Assembly: GCA_021794525.1 (NCBI GenBank)
Contig: JAJYQP010000042.1
Span: 1-61,470 of the forward strand
Direction of reading: 5' to 3'
DNA from: Pseudomonadota bacterium
GTDB lineage: Bacteria > Pseudomonadota > Alphaproteobacteria > Sphingomonadales > Sphingomonadaceae
DNA length: 61,470 nucleotides
Positions 38,451-47,294 of this stretch are shown piece after piece. A program made the translations under genes and the position numbers. Each line of letters begins with the position of its first letter. Position 1 is the first letter of the stretch. The notes below the pieces were generated by a model. The model worked only from the letters and a program-made list of their open reading frames with translations, ran no database searches and was not told the origin of the DNA.

Positions 38451-40007
38451 TCATTCTCCCGGGCCGGTGAAGCGGACAGTCTCGCGATCATGTTCGCGCG
38501 GTTGATCGAGCGATGTCAACGTCATGGTGAAGTCGTGCGAAGGCGTGTCCTTCGGTGCCACAATATAGGCACGGACGGTGAGAAGCTGGTCGGCGGGTAC
38601 GGTGAACTGCTGGCGCGCAGCGGCGTTTTTGCGGTCGATGGTGTCGCTCCACATGACCGCCCCCGGCAGTCCGTCGAGCGCCACCTCCATCCGGCGCGGC
38701 CTGCTCTGCATGTTGCGAAGGCGCAGCGTGTAGGAGTTGCGGACCGAGCCGTCGCTCATCAGCATGAAGGGCGGATTGCGATCCGGCGCGACGGAGAGCG
38801 CGAGATGACTGCGCGCGCCCAGCATGAACAGCAGGCCTGCGCCAACACTCCCCCAGATCAGGAAATAGGCGATGGTGCGCGGGTGCAGGATCGACTTCCA
38901 GGGGCTGCGCGGCGGCGCGCCCGCGGCCTCAGCCTTGCAATCGTCGAGGGTCGCGTAGTCGATGAGGCCCCGTGGGCGTCCGATATCGGCCATGATCCGG
39001 TCGCAAGCGTCGATGCACAGGCCGCAGGTGATGCATCCGATCTGCGGGCCTTCGCGGATGTCGATGCCCGTCGGGCAGACCTGCACGCAATAAGTGCAGT
39101 CGATGCAGTCGCCGAACTCGCCGGGCGCTTTTTCTGCTTTCTTGACGCTTCCCCTCGGCTCGCCTCGCCAGTCCTTGTAGGTGACGATCAGGCTCTTCTC
39201 GTCAAGCATCGCGGTCTGAATGCGCGGCCATGGGCACATGTAGATGCACACTTGTTCGCGCATGAAGCCGCCGAGCGTCACCGTGGTGAGCGTGAGGATG
39301 GCGACCGTGATGTAGGCGATCGGTGCCGCCTCACCGCGCCAGAAATCGTGCACGAGCGTCGGCGCGTCGGCGAAATACATGATCCACGCGCCGCCGGTCC
39401 AGAAGCCGATGGCGAGATAGATCGACCACTTGAAGGCGCGCCGCAGTGCCTTGCCCCAAGTCCAGGGCGCTGCGTCGAGTTTCTGGCGGGCGAAGCGGTC
39501 GCCGTCGACAAAGCGGTCGACGTGCTGGAACAGGTCGGTCCACACCGTCTGCGGACATGCGTAGCCGCACCATGCGCGCCCCACCGCGCTCGTCACGAGG
39601 AATAGCCCGATCCCGGCCATGATCAGTAGGCCCGCGACGAAGTAGAACTCCTGCGGCCAGATCTCGATGGCGAATATGTAGAACCGGCGATGCGCCAGAT
39701 CGACAAGCACGGCCTGATCGGGCGCATAGGGGCCTCGATCCCAACGCAACCATGGCGTGCCGTAATAGATGGTGAGCGTGATCGCCATCATCGCCCACTT
39801 GAAGCGCCGGAAAGGCCCGTCGATGCGCCGGTTGTGCACGGCGCGGCGCGGCTCATAGAGCTTCTGCTCGAGCTGCGCGCGGGGCGGTTCGTCGACCACA
39901 TGCCGACGGGTTGCCGCCTCGGGCGCAGCCTCCGCGCTCGAAATCGGGGCAGCGTCCTTGGCGACCCCGTCCTCGATCACGGAGCCCGGTGAGTCATTTG
40001 CGGGCAT
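38451..40007 (-). CDS. ccoG: cbb3 accessory iron-sulfur protein CcoG (FixG/RdxA)
   Basis: A 518-aa protein. Membrane helices flank a pair of 4Fe-4S motifs (CIDCTYCVQVCP and CITCGLCIDACD), with VTSAVGRAWCGYACPQTVWTD and a C-terminal immunoglobulin-like domain. CcoG has been linked to Cu(II) reduction for the oxidase. The ATG at 40007 lies 14 bp inside the end of ccoP, and an upstream ATG at 40034 is possible. Confidence 0.94.
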   Translation of the reverse strand: MPANDSPGSVIEDGVAKDAAPISSAEAAPEAATRRHVVDEPPRAQLEQKLYEPRRAVHNRRIDGPFRRFKWAMMAITLTIYYGTPWLRWDRGPYAPDQAVLVDLAHRRFYIFAIEIWPQEFYFVAGLLIMAGIGLFLVTSAVGRAWCGYACPQTVWTDLFQHVDRFVDGDRFARQKLDAAPWTWGKALRRAFKWSIYLAIGFWTGGAWIMYFADAPTLVHDFWRGEAAPIAYITVAILTLTTVTLGGFMREQVCIYMCPWPRIQTAMLDEKSLIVTYKDWRGEPRGSVKKAEKAPGEFGDCIDCTYCVQVCPTGIDIREGPQIGCITCGLCIDACDRIMADIGRPRGLIDYATLDDCKAEAAGAPPRSPWKSILHPRTIAYFLIWGSVGAGLLFMLGARSHLALSVAPDRNPPFMLMSDGSVRNSYTLRLRNMQSRPRRMEVALDGLPGAVMWSDTIDRKNAAARQQFTVPADQLLTVRAYIVAPKDTPSHDFTMTLTSLDQPREHDRETVRFTGPGE

Positions 40008-40950
40008 TGGGGGTCTGCGCGGGGGTGTCGGCACCGGCAGGAGCGGCCTGCACCTTCCCGACCTCCGCGCTCGTGACGGTGGCCATGGCGGGGGTCTGCT
40101 CTCCGCCGCCGAGCGAATGCACGTAGGCGGCCAGCATCTTGATCGTCACGGGATCGAGGCGGCCGCCCCACGCGGGCATCACGCCCATGCGTGGCCTGAT
40201 CATCTGGCGGACGATGTCCTCCTTCGTACCGCCGTAGAGCCAGATCGCGTCGTTGAGGCGCGGGGCGCCGAGCGTCCGGTTGCCTTCGCCGCTCGCGCCG
40301 TGGCAGGCGGCACAGTTCTGTGCGAATAGTTGCCCGCCCTGCGGACTGGGCTTCGCCTTCCGGCTCAGCGACAGCACATGCTGCGCGACAGCGTCCATCT
40401 GGCCTGCATCGAGCATACCTTCGAAACCGGGCATCATGCTCTGCCGGGTCGCGTCATCGCCGGGCTGGCGGATGCCATGCTCGAGCGTGGTGTGGATGCT
40501 CTTCAGGTCGCCGCCCCACAGCCAGTCGTCGTCGTTGAGGTTGGGATAGCCCTTGCTGCCCGCGGCGCCCGATCCGTGGCATTGCACGCAGTTCACCTTG
40601 AAGGCGGCGCTGCCGCCCGCGACGGCCTGCCGCAGCAGGTCGGGATTGGCTGGCAGCTTGTCGAGATCGGTCGCAGCGATGCGCTCGAGGCTGGACTGCC
40701 GCGCCATGTCGGCCGCGCTCATATCCTTGGCCAAGGCGCCGCGGCTCGACCACCCGAGCATTCCCACCGTGCCCCTGTGGAGCATGGGAATCGCCGGATA
40801 GGCGATGACATAACCGATCGCGAAAAGTATGGTCAGATAGAAGGTCCACAACCACCACCTTGGCAGCGGGGTGTCCAACTCCTCGATCCCGTCCCATTCG
40901 TGCCCGACCGTGGCGGTGCCGGTCGGCGCGTCGATACGCTTATTCGCCAT
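39994..40950 (-). CDS. ccoP: cbb3-type cytochrome c oxidase subunit III, dihaem
   Basis: A 318-aa protein with N-terminal R-W-W-L-W-T-F-Y membrane helix and two c-type haem sites, CVQCH (121-125) and CAACH (213-217). It carries electrons from cytochrome c to CcoO/CcoN. The start ATG overlaps the ccoQ stop (ATGGCGAATAA). Confidence 0.96.
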   Translation of the reverse strand: MANKRIDAPTGTATVGHEWDGIEELDTPLPRWWLWTFYLTILFAIGYVIAYPAIPMLHRGTVGMLGWSSRGALAKDMSAADMARQSSLERIAATDLDKLPANPDLLRQAVAGGSAAFKVNCVQCHGSGAAGSKGYPNLNDDDWLWGGDLKSIHTTLEHGIRQPGDDATRQSMMPGFEGMLDAGQMDAVAQHVLSLSRKAKPSPQGGQLFAQNCAACHGASGEGNRTLGAPRLNDAIWLYGGTKEDIVRQMIRPRMGVMPAWGGRLDPVTIKMLAAYVHSLGGGEQTPAMATVTSAEVGKVQAAPAGADTPAQTPNARK

Positions 40951-41104
40951 CGGTATCGTCCTTGAAGATCATGGTTGCTGCGGCGTGGTTGTGGCGCTGC
41001 GCGCCCGGGCGAAACGGCCACAGGACAAGCAGCAGGAACAGCACCACCATCACGGCGAGGAAGTGGCTGTCGGCGAAATGCCGGAGCTGGTCGTAGAAAC
41101 TCAA
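40940..41104 (-). CDS. ccoQ: cbb3-type oxidase subunit CcoQ
   Basis: A 54-aa protein read by hand: [15 protein letters not shown] then a membrane helix ([16 protein letters not shown]) and a short tail with M-I-F-K-D-D. The FRPGA after the helix and the location between ccoO and ccoP identify it. The start is a TTG at 41102-41104 overlapping the ccoO stop. Confidence 0.85.
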   Translation of the reverse strand: MSFYDQLRHFADSHFLAVMVVLFLLLVLWPFRPGAQRHNHAAATMIFKDDTDGE

Positions 41105-41910
41105 CGGCCCTTCTCCGTCGCGAGCTTCTCCTGCGCGGCGGCGCTGTTCACGTCGACCATCGTGCCGAGCACCTGGAGATAGGCGACGAGCGCATCCATC
41201 TCCGTCACCCGATCCGCCTGACCGTCGTAATCGCGAATCTGGGCCTTGGGGTAGCGCTTGGCAAAGTCCCCTGCGTCCTGTTCGGGGTCTGCCTGCAGGA
41301 TCGCGTCCGCCATCGCCTCACCGATGTCGCGATCAGTGTAGGGCACGCCCACCCTCCGAAGCGCTCGGAGCTTGTCTGCCATTTCCGACGTCGCGAGGTC
41401 GGTGTCGCGAAGAAAGCCGTATTTCGGCATGATGCTTTGCGGTACCACACTCTGCGGATCGGTCATGTGCTGGACGTGCCACTCGTCCGAATAGCGCCCG
41501 CCCACGCGCGCAAGATCAGGGCCGGTTCGCTCCGATCCCCACTGGAAGGGGTGATCGTACATCGACTCCGCAGCCAGGCTGTAATGGCCGTAGCGTTCGA
41601 CCTCGTCGCGGAACGGACGGATCATCTGGCTGTGGCAGCTATAGCAGCCCTCCCGCACGAAGATGTCGCGGCCCGCCTGCTCGAGCGGCGTGTAGGGCCG
41701 GATGCCCTGAACCTTCTCGATCGTGGTATCGATCCAGAACAGCGGCGCGATCTCGACAAGGCCGCCGACCGCGACCACCAGCAGCGTCGCAATGCCCAGC
41801 AGGGTTACGTTGCGCTCGAGCCGCGCATGCCCGCGCACGGTTGCTGCGACATCCGGCGGTTCCTGCGAAAGCGGGCGGGCCATGATGGGTTCGTTGTTTT
41901 CAGTGCTCAT
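41101..41910 (-). CDS. ccoO: cbb3-type cytochrome c oxidase subunit II, monohaem
   Basis: A 269-aa protein with one membrane helix (about 35-55) and the haem c site CYSCH at 89-93, preceded by G-R-D-I-F-V-R-E-G. The segment [19 protein letters not shown] is diagnostic of CcoO. An alternative start is the ATG nine codons in. It sits 15 bp after ccoN. Confidence 0.95.
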   Translation of the reverse strand: MSTENNEPIMARPLSQEPPDVAATVRGHARLERNVTLLGIATLLVVAVGGLVEIAPLFWIDTTIEKVQGIRPYTPLEQAGRDIFVREGCYSCHSQMIRPFRDEVERYGHYSLAAESMYDHPFQWGSERTGPDLARVGGRYSDEWHVQHMTDPQSVVPQSIMPKYGFLRDTDLATSEMADKLRALRRVGVPYTDRDIGEAMADAILQADPEQDAGDFAKRYPKAQIRDYDGQADRVTEMDALVAYLQVLGTMVDVNSAAAQEKLATEKGR

Positions 41911-41925
41911 GGTGGCGGGCTCGTC

Positions 41926-43602
41926 CTATTCGGCCGGAACAGCGGTGTGCGGGATCGCGGGGAGCGGGCGGTCGAGCTCGGGGTCGTAGGCCGCATCGCG
42001 CATCGGGGCCTCGTCGCGCAGTTTGCCCGCCAGCGTCATCCAGACATTGTAGACCATCACCACCGCACCCGAGAGGTAGAGGAACCCGCCGAACGCGCGC
42101 AGTACATACATCGGGTGGATGGCCGCGACCGAATCGACGAAGCTGTTCACGAGGTAGCCGTCAGGCCCGTATTCGCGCCACATCAAGCCCTGCGTGACGC
42201 CCGCCACCCACATACTGGCGGCGTAGAAGACGATCCCCAGCGTCGCGAGCCAGAAGTGCCAGTTGATCATGCGCAGCGAATACATCCGCTTGCGCTTCCA
42301 CAGCCGCGGATAGAGGTAATAGAGTGTCGCGAAGGTGATCAGGCCGTTCCACCCGAGCGCGCCCGAATGCACGTGGCCGATCGTCCAGTTGGTGTAGTGG
42401 CTGAGACTGTTGACGCTCTTCACCGACATCATCGGGCCTTCGAAAGTGCTCATGCCGTAGAAGGCGAGCGCGGCCACCATCATGCGGATGATCGGGTCGG
42501 TGCGGACCTTGTCCCAGGCACCGTTGAGCGTCATCAGCCCGTTGATCATGCCGCCCCAGCTCGGCATCCACAGCATTACCGAGAACACCATGCCCAGCGT
42601 CTGCGCCCAATCGGGCAGCGCGGTGTAGTGGAGGTGGTGCGGCCCCGCCCAGATGTAGAGGAAGATCAGCGACCAGAAGTGGATGATCGACAGGCGGTAG
42701 GAATAGATCGGCCGCTCCGCCTGCTTGGGGACGAAGTAGTACATCATCGCCAGGAAGCCCGCGGTCAGGAAGAAACCGACCGCGTTGTGTCCATACCACC
42801 ACTGTACGAGAGCGCCCTGCACTCCGCCGAACAGCGGGTAGCTCTTGGGCTCGAACAGGCTGATCGGCATATCGAGATTGTTGACGATGTGGAGCATCGC
42901 CACAGTGATGATGAAGGCGAGGTAGAACCAGTTGGCGACGTAGATGTGGGGCTCGTGCCGCTTCAAGAGCGTGCCGCCGAAGACCAGCAGGTAGCACACC
43001 CACACGATCGTGAGCCACCAGTCGACGTACCACTCCGGCTCGGCATATTCCTTCGACTGGGTGATGCCGAGCAGATAGCCGCTTGCGGCCAGCACGATGA
43101 AAAGCTGGTATCCCCAGAAGACGAATCGGGCGAGTGCCGGGAACGCGAGGGTCGTGCGGGAGGTGCGCTGGACGACATAGTAGCTGGAAGCGATCAGGGC
43201 ATTTCCGCCGAAAGCGAAGATCACCGCGCTCGTATGCAGCGGGCGCAAGCGGCCGAAATTCAGGTAGGGCTCGAAGTTGAGCCAGGGGAAGGCAAGCTGG
43301 AGTGCGATGACGAGCCCGACCAGAAAGCCCGCCATGCCCCAGAACAGCGTCGCGATGGCGCCCCAGCGGATCGGGTCGTCATCGTAGCGCGAGGGGGTCG
43401 TCGGCATCCTGAAGAAGCCCCGTGCGCTGCCGAGGGGGTCGAACCGCGAAGCCGTGACGAACATCATCGCAAGAGCAAGCAGGCCGACCATCGCCGCCTG
43501 AATCGCGAACCCCTGCGTTGTCGTCCCCGCCGCGATGACGATCATCGCCAGCATCACCAGGAACCATATGCCGACCCGGGTCAGCGCGGTTTCAGCCTGC
43601 AT
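41926..43602 (-). CDS. ccoN: cbb3-type cytochrome c oxidase subunit I, catalytic
   Basis: A 558-aa protein with about twelve membrane helices and the haem-copper segments [42 protein letters not shown] and [15 protein letters not shown]. This is the high-affinity oxidase used at low oxygen. It starts the ccoNOQP-GHIS run. A FixK-type box lies 52-65 bp upstream. Confidence 0.97.
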   Translation of the reverse strand: MQAETALTRVGIWFLVMLAMIVIAAGTTTQGFAIQAAMVGLLALAMMFVTASRFDPLGSARGFFRMPTTPSRYDDDPIRWGAIATLFWGMAGFLVGLVIALQLAFPWLNFEPYLNFGRLRPLHTSAVIFAFGGNALIASSYYVVQRTSRTTLAFPALARFVFWGYQLFIVLAASGYLLGITQSKEYAEPEWYVDWWLTIVWVCYLLVFGGTLLKRHEPHIYVANWFYLAFIITVAMLHIVNNLDMPISLFEPKSYPLFGGVQGALVQWWYGHNAVGFFLTAGFLAMMYYFVPKQAERPIYSYRLSIIHFWSLIFLYIWAGPHHLHYTALPDWAQTLGMVFSVMLWMPSWGGMINGLMTLNGAWDKVRTDPIIRMMVAALAFYGMSTFEGPMMSVKSVNSLSHYTNWTIGHVHSGALGWNGLITFATLYYLYPRLWKRKRMYSLRMINWHFWLATLGIVFYAASMWVAGVTQGLMWREYGPDGYLVNSFVDSVAAIHPMYVLRAFGGFLYLSGAVVMVYNVWMTLAGKLRDEAPMRDAAYDPELDRPLPAIPHTAVPAE

Positions 43603-43653
43603 TATTTCCTCCGTCCTGAACCGCGTCGCTAGGCGGCGAGTGCTTCCGCTACA

Positions 43654-43667
43654 TTGATCCAGCGCAA
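43654..43667 (-). promoter_or_regulatory. FixK/FNR box upstream of ccoN
   Basis: TTGATCCAGCGCAA on the plus strand (TTGCGCTGGATCAA towards ccoN) matches TTG(A/C)-N6-(T/G)CAA exactly. The centre is about 59 bp before the ccoN ATG, a fitting distance for activation. Confidence 0.8.
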
Positions 43668-43684
43668 ATTTTAAATTTCGATTT

Positions 43685-44386
43685 TCACGCGACCCGGAGC
43701 TTACGTCCCGAGCGTGCAGCCAAGGCGGCAGGGTCGACGATCTCCACCCCGCAGCGCCCTCTGGTCGTGATCACGCCGTCCTCACGAAGGCGAGTGAACT
43801 GGCGGCTGACGGTCTCGATCGTCAGTCCGAGACTGTCGGCGATATCACGGCGCGACATCGGCAAATCGAGGCGGGAGAAACCTTCGCTCGCTGCGCCCAG
43901 ACGTGATTGCATGGACTCGAGAAAAGCGGCCACACGCTCGGGAGCCGTCTTGCGCCCGAGGTTTACAGCCTTGTCGCGCAACCGGGCGAGCGCCTCGACA
44001 CAGGCGTCCAGCAACGGACCAAGCAACTGCGGCTCACTCGCGGCGATGGCGCGGAAGGCTCCGTAGTCGAAGATCAGCAGCTCGCTATCGACGAGGGCCT
44101 GCAGGCTATAGTGGTGTGCGGATGCCAGCGGGACGAGCACGAGGTCATCGGTGAAGTGGAAGCCCACGATCTGTTCTCGGGCAAGCGCTGTATGCGCGAC
44201 CAGTTTCGTTGCACCCTTGACGAGGAACACCAGACTGGACTCGCCTTCGACGATAGCAGCGATCGACCCCCGGCGAAGGCTGACAACTGTCGCGAGCGAC
44301 CGGATCTCCGCAGCTGTCACGTCCGGCAGGCCGATGGGCAGCACGCTGGCCGCGAAGCGCTCGAGATGCGGGGTGTGATGCGACAT
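43685..44386 (-). CDS. fixK: Crp/Fnr-family regulator without N-terminal cysteines (FixK-like)
   Basis: A 233-aa protein with a cNMP-type beta-roll (about 20-130), a dimerisation helix and an HTH ([19 protein letters not shown]) whose E-x-x-S-R signature recognises TTGAT half sites. It has no Cys cluster in the N-terminus, so it should not bind a 4Fe-4S cluster directly. This fits FixK rather than FNR. The ATG at 44386 is chosen because longer readings have no domain match. It lies upstream of ccoN on the same strand and shares an intergenic region, with an FNR box, with ompW. Confidence 0.85.
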   Translation of the reverse strand: MSHHTPHLERFAASVLPIGLPDVTAAEIRSLATVVSLRRGSIAAIVEGESSLVFLVKGATKLVAHTALAREQIVGFHFTDDLVLVPLASAHHYSLQALVDSELLIFDYGAFRAIAASEPQLLGPLLDACVEALARLRDKAVNLGRKTAPERVAAFLESMQSRLGAASEGFSRLDLPMSRRDIADSLGLTIETVSRQFTRLREDGVITTRGRCGVEIVDPAALAARSGRKLRVA

Positions 44387-44420
44387 CGCATCGTTATTGT
44401 CCCGTCGGTCACGCGCTGCC

Positions 44421-44434
44421 TTGATCTGCATCAA
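44421..44434. promoter_or_regulatory. Perfect FNR box between fixK and ompW
   Basis: TTGATCTGCATCAA matches TTGAT-N4-ATCAA at every position. For ompW the centre is about 98 bp before the ATG, and a CATATT hexamer at 44455-44460 would place the start of transcription about 40 bp from the box centre, as in FNR-activated promoters. It may also control fixK. Confidence 0.82.
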
Positions 44435-44525
44435 GGAACACGCAGCTGCAGAACCATATTTCCCAGCCGCCACCGCAAACTCCTCGACCGCACCGGGCGG
44501 CCACTGCGGCGGCGGGACACTATCG

Positions 44526-45197
44526 ATGAAAGCCATTCACGCTGCCGCCATTGCCGTCGCAGCTCTCGTTGCAAGCCCTGCCCTCGCCGGAAATCCGGAC
44601 GGGAAAGTGCAGGTGAAACTCCTCGCCACAGCCGTGCTCCCGGATGGCAAGATTACCTCCGTCGACAAGGACATCGTCGGCTTGCCTGTGACCCTGCAGA
44701 CCAAGGCCTCCGACAATGTCGTCCCTACCTTGGCGGCGGAATATTTCGTGTCGCCCGCCGTTTCGATCGAGACGATCTGCTGCGTGACACAGCATGACGT
44801 CACCACGACCTCGGGACTTCCCACAGGCACGGAACTGGTTTCGAACGCCACCCTGATCCCCGCCACCATCACGGCCAAATTCCACCTGCCCGCGGGACCG
44901 GTGAAGCCGTATCTCGGTGCAGGCGTGAGCTACTTCTGGTGGATCGACGTCAATCCCGGGGCAGCCACCATTCCCTTGGGGGCGACGCGGACGACGTTGT
45001 CGAACGAGGTCGGCGGCGTGTTGCAAGCGGGCGCTGACGTTGCGCTCGGCGACAAGGGTTTCGGCCTTTCGCTCGATGCAAAACGCTATTTCGTCGGCAC
45101 GACGGCGCGTTGGTTCGCGGGTGATACACTCGCCATCCAGACGCACCACAAGCTCGACCCCTGGGTGCTTTCCGCCGGGCTGACCTATCGCTTCTGA
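44526..45197 (+). CDS. ompW: OmpW-family outer membrane protein
   Basis: A 223-aa protein: signal peptide MKAIHAAAIAVAALVASPALA, then an eight-stranded barrel with LAAEYFVSPAVSIE, FHLPAGPVKPYLGAGVSYF and a terminal D-P-W-V-L-S-A-G-L-T-Y-R-F. OmpW forms a small hydrophobic channel. In enterobacteria it is induced without oxygen through FNR, which fits the perfect FNR box upstream. Confidence 0.92.
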   Translation: MKAIHAAAIAVAALVASPALAGNPDGKVQVKLLATAVLPDGKITSVDKDIVGLPVTLQTKASDNVVPTLAAEYFVSPAVSIETICCVTQHDVTTTSGLPTGTELVSNATLIPATITAKFHLPAGPVKPYLGAGVSYFWWIDVNPGAATIPLGATRTTLSNEVGGVLQAGADVALGDKGFGLSLDAKRYFVGTTARWFAGDTLAIQTHHKLDPWVLSAGLTYRF

Positions 45198-45201
45198 CCC
45201 A

Positions 45202-45232
45202 CCGCCTGACGCAGGGGGAGGCGATCAGGCGG
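45202..45232. terminator. Hairpin between converging ompW and fnrL genes
   Basis: CCGCCTGA (45202-45209) pairs with TCAGGCGG (45225-45232). No clear T run, so terminator function is uncertain. The right arm overlaps the fnrL stop. Confidence 0.4.
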
Positions 45233-45941
45233 CACGATCCTCGAGTGCGGCGTGCTCGAGGATCGTCACCTCGCGGCGGCTCGGCAGGTCGATAAGGCCG
45301 TCCGCTTTGAACCGCGTGAATTGGCGGCTGACCGTCTCGATCGTGAGGCCGAGAACGTCGGCGATCTGCTGGCGCGACAGCGGCAGGGTGAACTGCTCGC
45401 CCCGCTTGCCGGGACCGGCACAGCCCCCGGCGTCAAGCCGCTCTGCCATCTCCAGCAGGAAAGTCGCGACCTTCTGCTCGGCGTTCATCCGACCGAGCAG
45501 CAGCATCCACCGCCGTGTGCGGTCGAGCTCGGCAAGCGTGCGCTCAAGCAGCTTGTGCTCGAGCCGAGGATGCTCGCGCGCGAAGCGATCGAAGTCGGCC
45601 CGCTGGAATACGCAGACATACGCGTCAGTGAGTGCCTCGACACCATAAGGCGTGGTCTCGCCGAAGGGTCGCCCAAGGAAATCGGACGGATAGACGATGC
45701 CGAGGATCTGCTCCTTGCCATCGGCGGTGCCGCACGACAGCTTCAGCACGCCCTCTATCACATTGGCGACCAGTACAGCCTCGTCGCCTTCCCACAAAAG
45801 CTGCTCGCCAGCCTTCAAATGACGGCGGCGACCAAGCCCGTTGAGCAGGTTTATCTCGGACGTGTCGAGGTCGGCGCAGATGGCGCGGTTACGGATGGCA
45901 CAGGCAGCGCAGAAGTCGACGGCCGCAGGAATCTCGGTCAT
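45225..45941 (-). CDS. fnrL: FnrL-type oxygen-sensing transcription regulator
   Basis: A 238-aa Crp/Fnr protein with Cys11, Cys14, Cys22 and Cys110 (C-x2-C-x7-C plus one internal Cys), the spacing expected for a 4Fe-4S cluster in alphaproteobacterial FnrL. The HTH ([20 protein letters not shown]) carries E-x-x-S-R. When oxygen falls the cluster is stable and the dimer binds TTGAT-N4-ATCAA sites. It is the likely master for the boxes at 35549, 43654 and 44421. I see no box in front of its own gene. Confidence 0.93.
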   Translation of the reverse strand: MTEIPAAVDFCAACAIRNRAICADLDTSEINLLNGLGRRRHLKAGEQLLWEGDEAVLVANVIEGVLKLSCGTADGKEQILGIVYPSDFLGRPFGETTPYGVEALTDAYVCVFQRADFDRFAREHPRLEHKLLERTLAELDRTRRWMLLLGRMNAEQKVATFLLEMAERLDAGGCAGPGKRGEQFTLPLSRQQIADVLGLTIETVSRQFTRFKADGLIDLPSRREVTILEHAALEDRAA

Positions 45942-45950
45942 TGAAACGCC

Positions 45951-46247
45951 CTAACCCAAGATCGTAACAGCGTCAGCCCCCTTCTGCTGGCCACGTTTTA
46001 GGAATGCATTCCACCTGTTCGCGACCTTGCCTTGAACGCCGTCACCGTTCCGATACAAGCCGGCGCTAATCTGCATAGAGACCGTTCTCCGGCTTCCTCG
46101 AGAACTGCCGGAGACAGCCTCCAGGCGGAAATCCTTCGCCTCGATCTGGATATACGAGGCCGTCCCGTCACGACCGAAATCAGCCGCACCATCGGCATCG
46201 ATGACGAGGTCGGGGCCATGCAAATCGTGGAAGAAATAGCCCGGCAA
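45951..46247 (-). pseudogene. Possible remnant of a DUF6894-type small protein
   Basis: An open frame of 98 aa starting MPGYFFHDLHGPDLVIDADG from a TTG at 46247 resembles the start of DUF6894 proteins (MPxYFFH..DG...DEEG). The match then fades, as if frameshifted, and the rest has no recognisable pattern. It may be a small intact gene, a decayed one or chance. Confidence 0.3.
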
Positions 46248-46564
46248 ACTGCCTCAAATGCCGCCTGACGGTACCTCGCGACCGACACAAAAAGCCACTA
46301 GCGCGCAATGTCCTCGGCCGCTTCCGCCCGCGCCTGATCGTTGCGGTAAACCGCGAGGACGTGCGTCGGATCCATGACTAGCAGATCCAAAGGGCACCCT
46401 GCGTCGGGCGTTGGAAGCGAAGATCGGGGCACCCGGATCTCCTCCAGCGGGAGACTCCCTCACCTGCCGTGAGGACAGTTACTTAGGACAGTGACTGGGG
46501 CAGCTGCGAATCCGCTGGGTTCAGCCGAGCCAAGTGACTGAATTCCGGTGCTTCGAGGTGCGAT

Positions 46565-46639
46565 TGGCTGGGGCGGCAGGATTCGAACCTGCGAATGCCG
46601 GTACCAAAAACCGGTGCCTTACCACTTGGCGACGCCCCA
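46565..46639 (-). tRNA. tRNA-Gln (anticodon TTG)
   Basis: The reverse strand gives a complete 75-nt cloverleaf: acceptor TGGGGCG/CGCCCCA, D-arm GCCAAGTGGTAAGGC, anticodon arm CCGGT-TTTTGGT-ACCGG with anticodon TTG, T-arm GCAGGTTCGAATCCTGC and an encoded CCA. It reads CAA glutamine codons. Confidence 0.97.
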
Positions 46640-46679
46640 GCAGGGCCGCTCCCTATAGCGGGCGATGCGAGGATGTGAA

Positions 46680-46798
46680 GGGGCGGCAGGACAGGCGCCC
46701 GCGGCACCATCTCCGCGCCGCTCGCTCCATTTCCGAACCTGCGAATGCCGACCCGAAACCGATGCCTTACCACTTGGCGCCGACCCGGCAGGGCCGCT
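46680..46798 (-). pseudogene. Degenerate second copy of tRNA-Gln
   Basis: The bases at 46680-46690 and 46734-46798 repeat segments of the tRNA-Gln gene and its flank (GGGGCGGCAGG, CGAACCTGCGAATGCCG, CCTTACCACTTGGCG, CAGGGCCGCTC). About 43 bp are inserted within the T-arm and the anticodon arm is changed and shortened, so no cloverleaf can form. This looks like a decayed tandem duplication. Confidence 0.7.
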
Positions 46799-47294
46799 CT
46801 TTGAAACGAAAGTGGAGACCTCAGGAGGCGGCAGAGAAAGCAGGTGAAGCTTCAGGGCCTCGACCGGCCGCATCACACCTCTCCCGCGGTGGCAGGGAGG
46901 CTTGCGGGTGCGCCGCGGCACTGCGAGGCCGATCTGCCCGGCCGCCAAGGGCAATGACCGAGCTTGAGCGGGACGGGAAGCAGCGCCGGTCGGGCAGCCG
47001 TCAGCGGCCGAGCGGATTCAGCGCCTGCCTTCCGAAGCTGGCAATTCCGCCCGCGTGCCAGGCAGAACAAACAACGAACTTTATGCTTGCAATGTAGGTC
47101 TTCGGGCATGATCCTGCACGGCCCGGCCCCGGAAAGGAGATCACCTTCTGAAAAAATCGTCCTCAGATCGGCAATATGTCACCCACCGCGCCGTGATACC
47201 GTTGTTTTTCAAGCCGTTGCATGTTCAATGTCATGGTGACACATGGGTGACAGGTGTCACCCTGTCCTCGGCAAGCAACACCGGAAACGTGGCG
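46799..47294. other. Non-coding stretch after the tRNA-Gln copies
   Basis: I see no gene. Open frames crossing it contain tRNA sequence or lack a ribosome binding site. It holds one copy of the 32-bp repeat (47235-47266) and the 3' flank of dnaN. Confidence 0.5.
47235..47266 (+). repeat. 32-bp repeat, copy A (inverted partner at 60148)
   Basis: Built from GGTGACA units (GGTGACACATGGGTGACA ...) and ending GTGTCACCCTGTC. The exact reverse complement of all 32 bases occurs at 60148-60179. Confidence 0.9.

Noticed and set aside
40975..43632. An 885-codon plus-strand open frame opposite ccoN, ccoO and ccoQ
   Set aside because: It is the mirror of well-supported genes on the other strand, is rich in His/Arg/Gln as antisense frames of high-GC genes usually are, has no domain and no ribosome binding site.
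46254..46463. A 69-codon minus-strand frame before tRNA-Gln
   Set aside because: No ribosome binding site, no domain and skewed Gly/Arg/Pro composition typical of chance frames.
46534..47097. A 187-codon plus-strand open frame
   Set aside because: It starts in front of and reads through tRNA-Gln and its broken copy, so it cannot be a normal gene.
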